Positions 26,388 through 39,925 of a stretch of DNA of 64,000 nucleotides are shown here, one piece after another. A program made the position numbers and the translations under genes. Each line of letters begins with the position of its first letter. Positions within the stretch are counted from its first letter, which is position 1. The notes beneath the pieces are model-generated. The model did not search any database. It had not been told where the DNA came from and saw nothing but the letters and a program-made list of their open reading frames with translations. The stretch spans positions 10,760,062-10,824,061 of the forward strand of contig OU612074.1 in the NCBI GenBank assembly GCA_914767715.1, given 5' to 3'. The stretch is from Membranipora membranacea (taxonomy: Eukaryota; Bryozoa; Gymnolaemata; Cheilostomatida; Membraniporidae).

Positions 26388-27087
26388 AGTGATACTGTCA
26401 TTTTGGTAGACATGTTCATGCTTCCTTGTATTATGTCATCTGCTAAAGCATGAGAGTTAAATTTAACAAAGGCTGGGCGTAAGTCAATAGCACCGTACAA
26501 AGATGCATTATTAATATTTGCTATGTCAATGCCAAATTCAAGTTGATGAGATTGAGTAATTTTTATAAATAGATTTCTTTATTATCACACTGATGATTGG
26601 TCCTCTATACAAGTAGGTCAGCTTGAGGATTTATGTTCTCTTCATTTAAATTGAAAACGAATTGCCATTTATTTTCAAAATATGACCAATACAACTGGGT
26701 ACACCCGGTGTATTTTACAGAACATATATTGATGTAGTAAAAAAAGTGATCAGAATCCTGCCATCAAATATTGTCCGTGCCATAACAGCTTAGGCTATAG
26801 CTGCTTCTGGCCTATCAAGCTCCAGTCTCAGTTTTATACCCGTCATAACACTTCGAGACAGTCGACCTATCATGTCATCATTTCTCAAATTAATGTAAAT
26901 CATAATTGTCTGGTTTTTATTGCTTTTCAGGGTTATGAACCATATAATTGCATAAAATCTATGATGTGCAACATAATATCAGAGAGTAAGGATATACAAG
27001 GGGGACACTTTAATGATTGTTATGGTGCCTGCGGTTTTTATCTAGTGGGGGAAATATTCAATCTGGATATCTGCCAAACTTTGATAA

Positions 27088-27337
27088 TACCCATACCCGT
27101 ACCCTTACCCGTACCCGTACCCGTACCCGTACCCGTACCCGTACCCGTACCCGTACCCGTACCCGTAACCGTACCCGTACCCGTACCCGTACCCGTACCC
27201 GTACCCGTACCCGTACCCGTACCCGTACCCGTACCCGTAACCGTACCCGTACCCGTACCCGTAACCGTACCCGTACCCGTACCCGTACCCGTACCCGTAC
27301 CCGTACCCGTACCCGTACCCATACCCGTACCCATACC
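27088..27337. repeat. Hexanucleotide array (CCCGTA)n
   Basis: About 42 units of CCCGTA with a few CCGTAA interruptions and CCCATA at both edges. It sits at the position equivalent to 39403-39925 in block 2. Long ORFs across it are repeat artefacts. Confidence 0.95.
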
Positions 27338-28650
27338 ATGTATTTACTATTAAGTGACCAAATATCAGCAATGAATGTTGAAATACATGAAGCAGAGAGA
27401 TGCAGCTTGCCCATCCATGTGCTAGACTATTGGTTTGAGACATCGGACAAAGAGGATTGCTATCAAGGCAATAACTATCTTATACAAATATTTCCATACA
27501 TGTTCATTGTTTAATGATCAATCAACAATGCTTTTTGTTGTTATATTTTATTGAGGTTGTGCGAGTGAAAGTGAGATTAAACTCTCCAGAAGGCGGGTGA
27601 CTGACACAATTAGTTTGTCTTTAGACCACTTATCTACTCAGACTGTGAATGATAACATGCTTTGAGAGGTTTGCATCTTGAAAAAACCCTCAAGACAAAG
27701 TGGCCTCAAGATGTGGTCGATTGTAGTTTCTCATATTTCGCTAATATATGTTTATCCTTCCTGAAGTGAACAGCTGTATAGGTTCGCAAATACCTCAACA
27801 CCATTAATAAGGTACCAAACTTGATGAGAAGGAAATGACCGTTATGAATTGTCAGACTGGAAGCTGACAAGCTTCAAAATTAGGTAACAGTGAAAAGATT
27901 GACCATGGGCAAAAAACTAACTGTACTAAGACAGCTTGATTCACACAATTTTTATGTATACATCAAGACAGCATGTTTTAGGACGCTATTATGCTGCCAA
28001 TTATATTTACACACTGGAATGTGAGAGCGACAATAAAAATTGCGTTCTCAAATGAAGTTTCCGGATTGAAACACTTTGCGGCCTTTCTGTTTTGATTAAG
28101 ACAGTATTACACTGCTAATTATACATATTTCATTGCTCTAATCTTATTATTGCTCCAAGTACAACTTTTTATAAGCAATTATGCATTCGTATTTGATTTA
28201 AACACTCAGACCATTATAACATTTTAACCAACACCAGTGTCATTTTGAGTTGCCACCCAGGCGCATCGCCAAACAAAGAATATAACTAAGTGTAAGTGAT
28301 GTTATTGTGATAGATTTGTGATATGTGATTTTATACTTTATTGCAATTTGATACACAATTCTGATGACAATGTTAATTTATGTAAAAAAAGCAGTGCCTT
28401 TTTTTCTATGTTTAATACTTATAATTGTTAATTGATATGTAGATAATAGCTATACTCAATGACAACTCAATGACCACACAACTCAAATCTGTGGTTTTAA
28501 TATAATATTACCGTTTGCTTTATACTATATGTGATTATACTTAAGCAGCTGAATAAACTATTAATTGTAAGCTTATAATTATTGCCAGTTTTTATTCCAT
28601 CCAGCATCATGGTTGTAAAAAGTATGTTTTTTTAAAGACACCAATGCCTT
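27338..28650. other. Tail of block 1, no gene recognised
   Basis: Homologous to 40460-41030 in part. A short frame from 27338 to 27514 ([11 protein letters not shown]..., ending FPYMFIV) is shared with 40470-40652, differing by a 9-base in-frame indel; status unknown. Confidence 0.4.
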
Positions 28651-28659
28651 GGAAAAACA

Positions 28660-29170
28660 GTAACAGCATTCCAAGCTGAAATTACTGCTGTCTCGAATGC
28701 TTTCACAATTTTGCAACTTTTAGAAGGCTTTTAGGCTGCAAAGTATGCGGTTAAATCACACACACCCACTTCCAAAATAGTCTTGAAATGCAGAAACAAG
28801 CTAAAATTATTTGGAAATGCCGTGGATTTTATGGTCCTGATCCAGCACTCCCTATAACCTAATCAGTCATTAAGCAGAAAATCAGAGAGTGGGTGATGGA
28901 TCAATGGATAAAAAGTACTTATTGGAGAAATTGTAAACATCGTTATCATACATACTCATTCATTAGTGAACTGAATCTTAGATTTGAAACTGAGCTCCAC
29001 TGCTAAGGGCGCACATATATCAATAACGCCATATCAGTTGTAACTGGTCACCGCCATTCATAATACATCTACGAAAACACAAGCTAACAGATGAAACAAA
29101 CTGCCCAACATGTGGTCAAGACAAAGACACATCCATTCATTCTGTGGCGAATATATAAATTGGAGAAAAA
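28660..29170 (+). mobile_element. Decayed non-LTR retrotransposon 3' part (RNase H/zinc knuckle region)
   Basis: Parallels 61198-61800: AEITAVSNA-like start, then WVMD, YWRNC and SELNLRFET, and finally a CPTCGQDKDTS..HSVA segment of the Cys/His type seen after RNase H in non-LTR elements. The WVPGH core is deleted and several frameshifts and stops are present. Confidence 0.6.
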
Positions 29171-29329
29171 GTACAATGGCATTTATCTTACAAATATTTC
29201 ATTTCATTTTATATGACAGACATTATGTGTTGAATGAATAGAACTTGATTTCCTATCAATACTCATGACAGTAAATTAGACAGTGATAACAATTAGAAGT
29301 AGAGAGAAAAGGACAAAGGGCTACATGAT

Positions 29330-32120
29330 AAAAATCGCTCTGTATTAAATTGAGAAAAACAAGTTGAAAAATCTATCAAGTATGTTTAAGATAGCTATGA
29401 TTTACAAATGCCGAGCTCATATCCCCCACCAGTGTGGATATAGTCATGAAGGAAAAAACTGGCATTGGATTGTATCAGATAGGTGTAGTGATGAGACTGG
29501 GTGTCAAGCTTGGGTAGATGCCGCTTGATATGACGATTGTTCTTCGAAATCCAGCTAGCAAAGTCAGCAAAAGAGTTTATATTTTGTGTGATATATGCCT
29601 CCAGCAGTCGAGATCACACCTGTGAGACTTCTTAGGGAATTCCCTTTGTTGGAATTTCACTGTTGCTATTTAAAGGTAATTGGAACTCAGTTTGTTGGTG
29701 AATTCTTCAAAAGAAAACTGATCATCTTCAAAAAAATGCTGCCGAAAAGAGCTGAGGTATGTCTTTGAACCATGACTGCCTATTATAAAGCTGCTGACCT
29801 GTGAATATTATAAAGTAAGAGAAGGCCAACTAGGTATCGATAATATTCATTAAAAATCGGACTAACCATTATTTTTTCAATTACAATTAATGAAAGCTAG
29901 CCCTGTCCACTTTATTCTTTTAAGCATCTCCAATTCGGAGACAGTACAGTGTGTTGGCTCCCTATGACCTTACTTCAATTCCATCAGTATTGATGAATGA
30001 ATAACGGTGCAATAATATATTCAAATATTGACCTCTTTGTCTTGAGCTGGGAAAACAAGCCCGTGGAAATCGTTCGTGTTATCAGCAACGCTTATTTGCA
30101 CTTGTGTGAGGTGAGCAAGATCTCAAAGGTGAGCTGTATATTATAAATTGAAAATTTAAATCAATCCAAAATTTCAAAGCAGTACTTTGCGGCAATTTCT
30201 GTATGCATATATGTAAGTAGCAGATTGATGGGCTTGAGATCGCTAGGACCGGATTGCAATGACTGTGCAGTTGTGTCAAACACCATTATTTTCTGATAAT
30301 AATATGCACAAAATTCAACCACACCCTGCATACCCTATGGACTTACGTATATCACTGCGCTAAATGACCAATGTGCGCAATCTGAATAATATCATCTGAC
30401 AATACTATTGGTGCCATGATAATGACAATGACAGATGTCAAGCATTGTTGAATCCCCATCAAAATATTAGGACATATTGTAAATAGACGGCTGGATGCCA
30501 TAAAAGAGTTATAAGAAAGGCATTATCTTGAGAAGTCTGGAAAATAGTCCACCAATGTGTTGATCCGCAGTTAACATCCATTGACCGACATTTCTTTGGC
30601 AGTCTCATATGGGTCTATGGTGGAATTCCAGGTAGCACCTGCCCATCATTAATTAATGGTGTCAGTGTTACAATATTGATTTGAACTCAAATAATTTATC
30701 ATCACTATATCATGATTCTAATATACTTTCGGGCCCAAGTTGAGCAAGCAACACATCAACAAATTGTTTTATCACTATTATCCTATTGTTCTTGAAAAGA
30801 CCCATAAAGCAATGTTACAAAAAGATACCAAGCACGTTTCAGAACAAAAAACAAAGATGGTATGTGAAGAATAGAGGGGCGAACGATATTGACCAGGTAG
30901 TAAACTACCATTTATCCATAATGGGTTCACCCTTCAATGTAACTACTAGTAATATGGATATTCAGGCAGAGAGTTATGATGCTAGCTTTTTCTTTACTTT
31001 TTTCTTTGCCTAACCCTGAAAATATGTTAAGAACAAACTTACATCTTATACATATTCTCTACAAAACGATCTGTCAATCATCGAAAGCTTTGGACCTTCA
31101 TAGCATATGGGTATACAGAACAGTTCTAGATAGCACCTGCCCATCAATGGTGTTACTGTCCTAAGATCAAATTCAACTCAAAGAACTTATGATTTTGCAT
31201 ATTAATGTGTTTTACATAACTACAATTACTACATCACAATATTGAGAATTCATTTAGAATATTGTGAAAGCTCCGTTATGCAATAGTAAAAAAGTGTCAA
31301 TAATATCTTTGTTACTCACGACCTTAGTTTACTGAAGCTGCACTCTTTAGGCATAATAAATAAACATTTGCCATTGCTCATGGAAAAAGAGGTATTCCCA
31401 ATTGGTTGATGCTCATTTCATGTCGTCAAGTTTAATTATATACTTATAATGTCATACATAATGTGAAAACATTTAACATACACATTTTACCAACTTTGGA
31501 CAGATAGCATATACTAACTGCCACCTCTGATTTTTTTCTTTGTATATACGATGCTATAACAAATGAAGCGCTATTGCGTATTTTTTGTGTGTCATAGATT
31601 AGATATTTATACTAACACAAATTTTATCAAATGCAATAAGACAGACAGACAGGCGGGCAGACAAAGAAAGGAAGCTCATGTGATATTCACAGACAGGCTT
31701 CTTCAAGAACCAGCAAAAGTATTAAAGAAAATTTGTTGTGGAACACTTTACTCTGGGCATTTTGGGCGTGACACATGACGTCAACAACATCAGAACCGAA
31801 TCAAACTCTAATCCATCTCAGCGCAATGGTTATCTCATAACACTTGTCCAGATTACAGTTCAATTATTCCGGAAGACAATGAATACATTTCTTACAATAA
31901 TAACAATAATATGACGTTATTGAATCAAGCTCCAATCCATCTCAGAGCAGTGACCGATTCATAATCACTTGCCCTGACAATAATCAATTCAATCTAGAAA
32001 TCCATTCCCTAAACGAGCTGTCAACTGACTGCTGGTAGATACATCAAACAAAACACCACTTTTTGTAAGATAAACATAATACGGTATGCTAAGTAGTAGT
32101 TCACTCACACTCACAAATCA
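29330..32120. repeat. Partial copies of duplicated blocks, no gene recognised
   Basis: 29380-30230 matches 47290-48180 inverted. 30230-30830 matches 32550-33150 and 46690-47280. 30825-31570 matches 12895-13670. A short frame ending WHWIVSDRCSDETGCQAWVDAA at 29408-29529 is the partner of the intact frame at 47976-48179, but here it is broken upstream by a TAA. Confidence 0.6.
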
Positions 32121-35100
32121 CACATATCTCAAACTCAGACAACTCTCACAGTCACGAAACTTACTGATGGAACTACTCATCCTTCTAACATCAAGGATGT
32201 GTTCTATCATTAATAATCAAGATTGTCCTGGGGACCTCAAGCACTAAGGGTGTCAATCCTCTGTTCTCTGGAGAGTATGGTCTCATATAACTACCCTCCC
32301 CCCACATAAGATGAGACGAGTGCGTCGAGACCAAATGGTATGTGCAGATCTATCCTACTTAATCAACCCCGTATCGTCACTGTTTTTTTATGATAGGTAC
32401 TCAGTTGTAGACCTTCTCACTTCATCAGTCTGAAGCTAAACGTTTCAATAAAAAAAAGTGTACTGCTGTATTGATAATGCCAGCCAACAATCAAGTGGCA
32501 AGTTCATGGTTTCTGCAATTTAGTTCATCGTGTTGTATGGTCAAATACTGGGCTTGAGATCACTAGGACCGGATTGCAACGACTGTGCAACCAGCAGTTG
32601 TGTCAAACACCATTATTTTCTGATAAGAATAGGCACAAAATTCAACCACACCCTGCATACCCTATGGACTTACGTATATCACTGTGCTAAATGACTAATG
32701 TGCGCAATCTGAATGTTATCATTTGACAATATTGGTGCCATGATAATGACAATGACAGATGTCAAGCATTGTTGAATCCCCATCAAAACATTAGGACATA
32801 TTGTCAATGGACGGCTGGATACCATAAAAGAATTATAAGCAAGGCATTGTCTTGAGAAGTCTGGAAAATCGTCCACCAATGTGTTGATCCGCAGTTAACA
32901 TCCATTGACCGACATTTCTTTGGCAGTCTCATATGGGTATATGGTAGAATTCCAGGTAGCACCTGCCCATCATTAATTAGTGGCGTCAGTGTTACAATAT
33001 TGATTTGAACTCAAATAAATTATCATCACTATATCATGATTCTAATATATTTTCGGGCCCAAGTTGAGCAAGCAACACATCAACAAATTGTTTTATCACT
33101 ATTATCCTATTGTTCTTGAAATGACTCATGAAGCAATGTTACAAAAATCTGATTTCCGCATTTCTACTGCCTCTGAATTCTGTTACTTTCTGATGATGCA
33201 CTCTTAAGTCATGGATGGGAATTCAACATTATTGATGTATGATAAGGGGAGAATAGGCCAATACACGTCACTCACTTAATTTCCTACTTAATCAAAGATC
33301 ATACATAGTGTGACAACAAACTACTTAACAAACAAATGGTGCCATCTGATGAAGAATTGTGGGTGCTAACTAAGATGTGTAAAAATTACACCTCTAATAT
33401 CCTAATCCTTCATCATGTATAATGTGTGTACAGAGTAGGGATATAACCCAGCTCTGGGGTGTTATTACAAAGGTGAGGCTTTTTTTGTTAATCCAGATTA
33501 CATGATCATCTTAGTTTCATTTTATATATCTCGGAATAATCAGTGGTTCAAACATGGCAATTAAGAGTAAACTTGAGCTCTGCCAACAAAGGCTAGAAGA
33601 TCGTGTCATAATCACTAGTAAGGTTTCGAATCTCCTCCCAAAACAGGCGCAAGCGAAATTGAAAATCTGTAGTAATTGAGTTTCAATTTTTGATATTTCT
33701 AATAATAAAAATATAAATTATGACACAGCATGAATTAAGTTTAGTTTGGTGTACTCATATTACAAAGGGAGCTGCCAACCTGATCAAACTATCAGGACAA
33801 TGGCAAACACAGTTTATTTTTGTGAGATTATTGTAAATACAAAATGCCATAGAAGGCGGGTGATAAACAAATTTGTATGACAAATGAGAATATCATATTG
33901 ATTGTGATGCAAAAGACAAGATGAGATTGTAGGTCTCATAACATGGGTTTTTTATTTACGCCTAACAAATGACGTATGCATTGCGATCTTAACCTTATCA
34001 ATATCTAATGAATCTCATACTGGCTTAAAATTACCATTTTGAATGGTTTCTATTCATTATCAACATGTCATAATGCCAGAATTATGTTCTATATTATAAC
34101 TGCCTCCCTGCATCCCGCCATAACCTCAACATTTCATTATAGCACAGGTCTAACCTTTATCTTGGACGCAGAAAAGTATGAGAGGTGATAATTTGCACAG
34201 GCGGTCTTTCTATAGTTGCTGCCATACATAAATATTTAGTTATTTCTCAATACACATTCTGTGATTCGTGAAAGTGTTAAACAAGAAGCACATGACATTC
34301 ATTGGCGACGATAACCCTTGGCCAATAAGCATAGGTTTGTTATTGTTCTTAAAATATGAAAATCATACTATCTTAATTAGTAATGATTCATTTGAGTTGG
34401 AGTTGATCTTTGGACAGTGGCACCAATAACTACAAAGGGTCGGGAAATATTACGATACTACTATGAGCCCAAATTCTACGATGACCGAAAGCTTAAGTAA
34501 AGGGAGAGATTCACGGGTGGGAAATTATGATTAGAAGAAAGTTTGATCTAAATATATTTTCTTATGATAGGCAATGAGGAAAAATAATTATGATACAGTC
34601 TAGACTCTAGATGGACTTGATAGAATTATATAAAATAATCAGAAAAATCTACCAAAATCACTTTCTCCCTGAAGTCACCTTTACCCAGTACCCTTAGTTT
34701 GTTTAGATCAATCAGCAAATTATAGATATTTAACAGTTATACTACTGTAGAACATGTTGAGGATTTCAAGTACCTGGACGCCATCATCGGTCAAAGGCTC
34801 GCTTTAAATACAAACACATTAAAGGTGACTAGTAATGCTCTTAAATGACTGTGCATCATAAAGAATTGTATGCTTCGTACATCTCCTTACCCCTCAGAAG
34901 GCAATGCCACTCTAACCTTTTTTGAGTGGTTGTTTTTTTACCATGTGCATTTTAAAGCATGATCGCGAGACTTTATATACAAGGTACTAGACCTGTCCGG
35001 CTCTGTAATTGAAAGTCAGACAGCATCGAAACTGCGCCTGATAGAGGGATGAAGACAAGATGGTTGCAACCATTTAACTAAATCAGCACTGCTTTGGTTT

Positions 35101-36304
35101 GAAAAGCTTGTAGATAAAAATCTTTCATGTACTGCATCAACTTGAGGGCAGGCAGTTTGCGAGTGTGTACATGATTCCTCAATAATTTCGTTACTTTGCT
35201 AATTGTTTAAAAGTCAAGCCAAGAAACAGCATTTTTAATTTTTACACTCAAATTTTATTGCTCACATGTCAGCATATTATTACTAGCGACTGAATTAGTA
35301 AGACGTCAGTGGATGTGAACCAGTCGACTTGAAACTATGTCTGCTAGCATCCTCTTCAAGACGATTCTTCTCCTATGATTTTGGTTTAGTTTTACCCAGT
35401 TATCCATTCCCAAATTAGTTTGTTGCCTTGATGAGGGTTTAACACAGCTTGGCATCTGTCGCTGTCATAAGCATGGCACCAATAATTGTCGGTATCACTT
35501 TCTCTATAAGCTTGATAAAAATCGACAATATGACCATACAAAATGAATTGTGTTTGTGTCTTGACATTAATAACTGTTATTAATTTCAAAACAGAAACAT
35601 AATTCATTTTGCACAGTCATAATTGTAAGGCCATAGTGTATGAAGTGTGTCATCGATTTATTTTTCTATTCTCATCAGGCAATATCAGTTTTTGTTAGCT
35701 TTGTTTGTTGCAAAGTCATCACTATCTTTTCATGTTGTGAAACTTTCTAGAACAGTCTGTGACCCAAAAGTGAATTCAATGGGACAAAAGCTAGCAAGTG
35801 GCAAATAAACAATAAACATCCCATCTGGTGGATATCTGGCAACTTGTCATCAAATTCTTTTTTTTTCACTGCATATGCATTTTGTAGCAATTTTAAGTAA
35901 AATAGATATCAGTGTATGAGGAATTGAATAACCATTCTTTGTTTACCTCAATTTCAACATGCAAAGATTTTAACTGCAATGCTCCACATAACAATAAACA
36001 TTGTTGTTAGTCGTTTAGTAAAAGTGGAGTAAAAGTCAGGTATGTTAGACTTAATGTAAATGGTGCAATATAATCAAGTGCAAGCGTATTTGTAGTCAAA
36101 GCAAAATAGTCTCTGTACCCACCAGGCAATTCACAGTCTACATCAACATTGCCACTTCCAATGATACAGGAAAATCATTAACTCTGTTAGTGTGCAACAC
36201 TTTCATAACCACACCTACTCAAACCTCTTGTGTAAGCTCATTTGTCACAATAAAAATGTCACTGTTCATTGTCATTGAACCATGGTACATTGCTTTGATG
36301 CACC

Positions 36305-36386
36305 TATAAAAGCATTTGAATTCACAAGACAATCACATCTGAGCCTTTGGTGAGAAGTTCTCAACAGGAAAAAGACTTTTAAAGTA
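36305..36386 (+). promoter_or_regulatory. Gene C TATA box and non-coding exon 1
   Basis: TATAAAAG at 36305-36312; exon 1 ends at 36386 before GTAAGTAAAA. The spacing from TATA to donor is the same as in gene B. Confidence 0.75.
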
Positions 36387-36651
36387 GTAAGTAAAACTTT
36401 TCTTTCAATAATCCCTTTACCATCTCCGGCAGGTTTTAATGCTTTCAAGAGTCACATATTCACAGCCTTTTTAGAACTTTATATTCACAGCCTTTGTTTA
36501 CATTTTGTATTTTTGGAAAAAAATTTTAATGCTTTATCCATTTGTTGTTTTGCTCTGTTTGTTTATTCATAATCACTAACTTTGTAATCCCTGCTCCCTT
36601 CAGAAGCTTAGCAGTTCTTGTACTACAGTTTTCTCATCTCTGTTACAGATC

Positions 36652-38539
36652 ATGCAGAGGCTGATAATCGCACTTCTCTTCACAACCGTCATTGGTAAGT
36701 TATTTTACACTTTTCGTCCTAAATTTTGAGTTTGATGTTGGGGTTTAAGTATTTGCTAGCCTCATATCCCTACTTCCATGTTGGCACAAATACATGGCTC
36801 GAGGGATTGCAATGGTATATGCATTGGGAAGAGAAAACTGGTGTCTGATAAAGATCCAAAGTAATAGAAAGTGAATTGCAAAATATATATACATGTGAAA
36901 GATATGTTCTGTATGTTAAGGTCTATGTTTGGCCAATGGAAGTCATGATGAGGACGAAGGAATGGTGCAACAGGGTTATGGCGGAGACATGAAAATGGGT
37001 CAAAGAGGAGAGGAAATGAGTCCAAGAAGACAGGAAAAGGAAGGATTTGGAGATGGCCAGGACCGAGAAATGAGCAAAGGGCAAAGAGGAGATGGCATGA
37101 GAGGAGACGGTCAGGATTCAGAAATGGGTCCAAGAGAACAGAGAATGGAAGGATTTGGAGATGGCCAGGGCAGAGAGATGAGGCAAAGAGGAGATGGCAT
37201 GAGAGAAGACGGTCAGGATTCAGATATGGGTCCGAGAGAACAGAGAATGGAAGGATTTGGAGATGGCAAGGACCGAGAAATGAAGCAAAGAGGAGATGGC
37301 ATGAGAGGAGACGGTCAGGATTCAGATATGGGTCCAAGAGAACAGAGAATGGAAGGATTTGGAGATGGCAAGGGCCGAGAAATGAAGCAAAGAGGAGATG
37401 GCATGAGAGGAGACGGTCAGGATTCAGATATGGGTCCAAGAGAACAGAGAATGGAAGGATTTGGAGATGGCCAGGGTAGAGAGATGAGGCAAAGAGGAGA
37501 TGAAATGAGACAGTATGAAAGCCCAAGCAGAGGAATGGGCTCAAGAAGACAAGAGGAAAGAAGTTCCATGAAACATGGCATGAGAGGATTTGGAAACAGC
37601 CAAGGCAGAGGAATGAGTTCCGGAGGACAGAGCATGAGAGGATTTGGAAATGGAGGGGGAAAAATGCAGTCAAGAGGACAAGGAATGAGAGGATTCAGAA
37701 ATGGCCCTAGCAGAGGTATGAAAGCACAAAGAAAACCAAAAAGACAATTAAAAAGCAGAGTAGATGTGATCCTGCGTTCTCTTAAATTTATAACAGGCAG
37801 CAGCAAGAAAAATAGATCAAGAGGACAAGGAATGAGAAGAACTGGACATGGCCAGGGAGGTATGAGTTCAAGAGGACAAGGAATGAGATCATATGGATAT
37901 GGCCCAAGTAGAGGAATGGGACAGAAAGGAAAAGGTATGAGATCATACGGATATGGCCCAAGCAGAGGAATGGGACAGAGAGGACAAGGTATGAGATCAT
38001 ATGGATATGGCCCAAGCAGAGGAATGGGTCCAAGAGGAGGCATGAATGGGTTCAGATATGGGTCAAGCAGAGGAATGCAGTCAGGCAGAAGATCACAAAA
38101 GAAATTGAAAAGCAGAGTAGATGTTATTTTGCGTTCTCTCAAATTCAAAGGTGGCCGAAGCAAGGGATATAGAACAAGAGGACAAGGAATGAGAGGGTTC
38201 GGATATGGTCAAGGTAGAGGAATGAGCACAAGGGGAGAAGAGATGAGATCATACGGATATGGCCCAAGTAAAGGAATGGGACAGAGAGGACAAGGTAGGA
38301 GATCATACGGATATGGCTCAAGCAGAGGAATGCAGTCAGGCAGAAGATCACAAAAGAAATTGAAAAGCAGAGTAGATGTCATTTTGCGTTCTCTCAAATT
38401 CAAAGGTGGCCGAAGCAAGGGATATAGAACAAGAGGACAGGGAATGAGAGGAAGAGGATATGGGCCAATGAAAGGAAAGAAAGGAAACAAGGGACATAAG
38501 AAACAAATTCTCCGCTATATAAAGATGGGATTGTACTAA
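36652..38539 (+). CDS. Gene C: secreted Gly/Arg/Met-rich protein, eight RGD motifs, three VDVILRSLKF cassettes
   Basis: Coding exons are 36652-36694 (MQRLIIALLFTTVIG) and 36921-38539, joined in phase 1, giving 553 residues. The signal peptide ends in GLCLA, then ANGSHDEDEG opens the mature protein. A 34-residue unit is repeated exactly four times (37088-37495, 102 bases each) and supplies most of eight RGD tripeptides. Next come Gly/Met/Arg repeats and three KSRVDVILRSLKF cassettes (start near 37752, 38108 and 38365). Between the cassettes lie 17-18-residue YGYGPSRGM units, with a duplicated cassette-plus-SKGYRTRG segment. The C-terminus is ILRYIKMGLY, as in gene B. The coding DNA is near-identical to B outside the repeat-number differences, so the pair is young. 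Function unknown; strongly basic and secreted. Confidence 0.87.
37088..37495 (+). repeat. Four 102-bp coding repeats in gene C
   Basis: Four exact-length units encode a 34-residue repeat starting GDGMRGDGQDS and ending in MKQR or MRQR. Gene B has one unit (20910-21011) and gene D three (42469-42774). Confidence 0.9.
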
Positions 38540-38705
38540 AATGTTTAATCCCTGTTTTTGATATAATTGCACAACAATTTTAACGACCTTAACATAACCT
38601 ATTCAATATTCACTAAAACAACTACATTATCACAATGATTTATGTAAATGCATTATGATTGCAAGTTGATAATTGAGTTATCAAGTAGTAAATTTTAATA
38701 TCTAC

Positions 38706-38711
38706 AATAAA
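38706..38711 (+). terminator. Gene C poly(A) signal
   Basis: AATAAA 167 bases past the stop, matching gene B. Confidence 0.7.
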
Positions 38712-39402
38712 TATTTTTGAGCAACCAACTATTTATAAATTTTTATTGCCTATATTCAGCTCTTTGGCTACGGCGGAGGAACAATTGGAGTGTACGCCAT
38801 AAAGCTTGATATGGTAGCACATCTGACATCAAATTTGATTTGCAATTTTAACCAACATCCAAGTACAACCAAAAGGCTATGAATTGTTCCAGCTGTGATT
38901 CCTAATCTGAAGATGCAATTTCTGTCATCGTTAATCACATTTCAGTGTGTAAACATAAGTGACAGTGTAAAAAAATTGAAAACTCAGCCATATTGGTGTA
39001 TGCATAATAATTATATGCATCAGACTGTCTTAGTACAGTTAGTTTTATGCCCATGGTCCATCGTTACGCATTACTTAGCATAATGAAGCTCCAACCTTCA
39101 ACTTAACCTTAATGCATTGTCACTCATTTTTATACCCCTCATAACACTCCAAGACAGTCGACCTATCATGTCATCATTTCTCAAATTAATGTAAAACATA
39201 ATTGTCTGGTTTTTATTGCTTTTCAGGATTATGAACCATATAATAGCATAAAATCTATGACATGCAACATAATACCAGAGAGTAAGGATATACAAGGGGG
39301 ACACTTTAATGATTGTTATGGTGCCTGCGGTTTTTATCTAGTGGGGGAAATATTCAATCTGGATATCTGCCAAATTTTGAAAATGAAGGCCAATCATATA
39401 GA

Positions 39403-39925
<523 letters not shown>

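Larger units (their letters stand above)
22433..26826. mobile_element. 4.4-kb insertion with inverted termini, subterminal satellite and a multi-exon gene
   Basis: The left end has CAGAAGCAGC (22436-22445) and ATGGCACGGACAATTTTTGA (22471-22490). The right end has the inverse of both at 26800-26809 and 26756-26783, with two mismatches in 28 bases for the inner pair. The paralogous block 2 reads straight through (TTGTCACTCATTTTTATACC at about 39119-39138), so this is an insertion after the block duplication. Flanks CTTA (22429-22432) and CTCA (26827-26830) against CTCA in the empty site suggest a 4-base target duplication with one change. A repeat unit of the left satellite recurs inverted near the right end (26690-26730). 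The superfamily was not recognised. Confidence 0.7.
16315..28605 (+). repeat. Segmental duplication block, copy 1 (carries gene B)
   Basis: Matches 32120-41030 (direct) and 41350-47330 (inverted) over long stretches. Examples are the TCAAACTCAGACAACTCT start, the flank at 17720-19190, gene B and its introns, and the tail at 26830-28605. Relative to copy 2 it lacks about 600 bases (33170-33780) and contains the 4.4-kb insertion at about 22433-26826. The flank 16315-20170 holds no gene of its own. Confidence 0.8.

Noticed and set aside
27088-27337. Interstitial telomere
   Set aside because: Unit CCCGTA/CCCATA is not the metazoan CCCTAA repeat.
27338-27514. Short frame shared with 40470-40652
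   Set aside because: The 9-base in-frame indel is suggestive, but most changes alter amino acids and no splice structure is visible, so it is not called as a gene.
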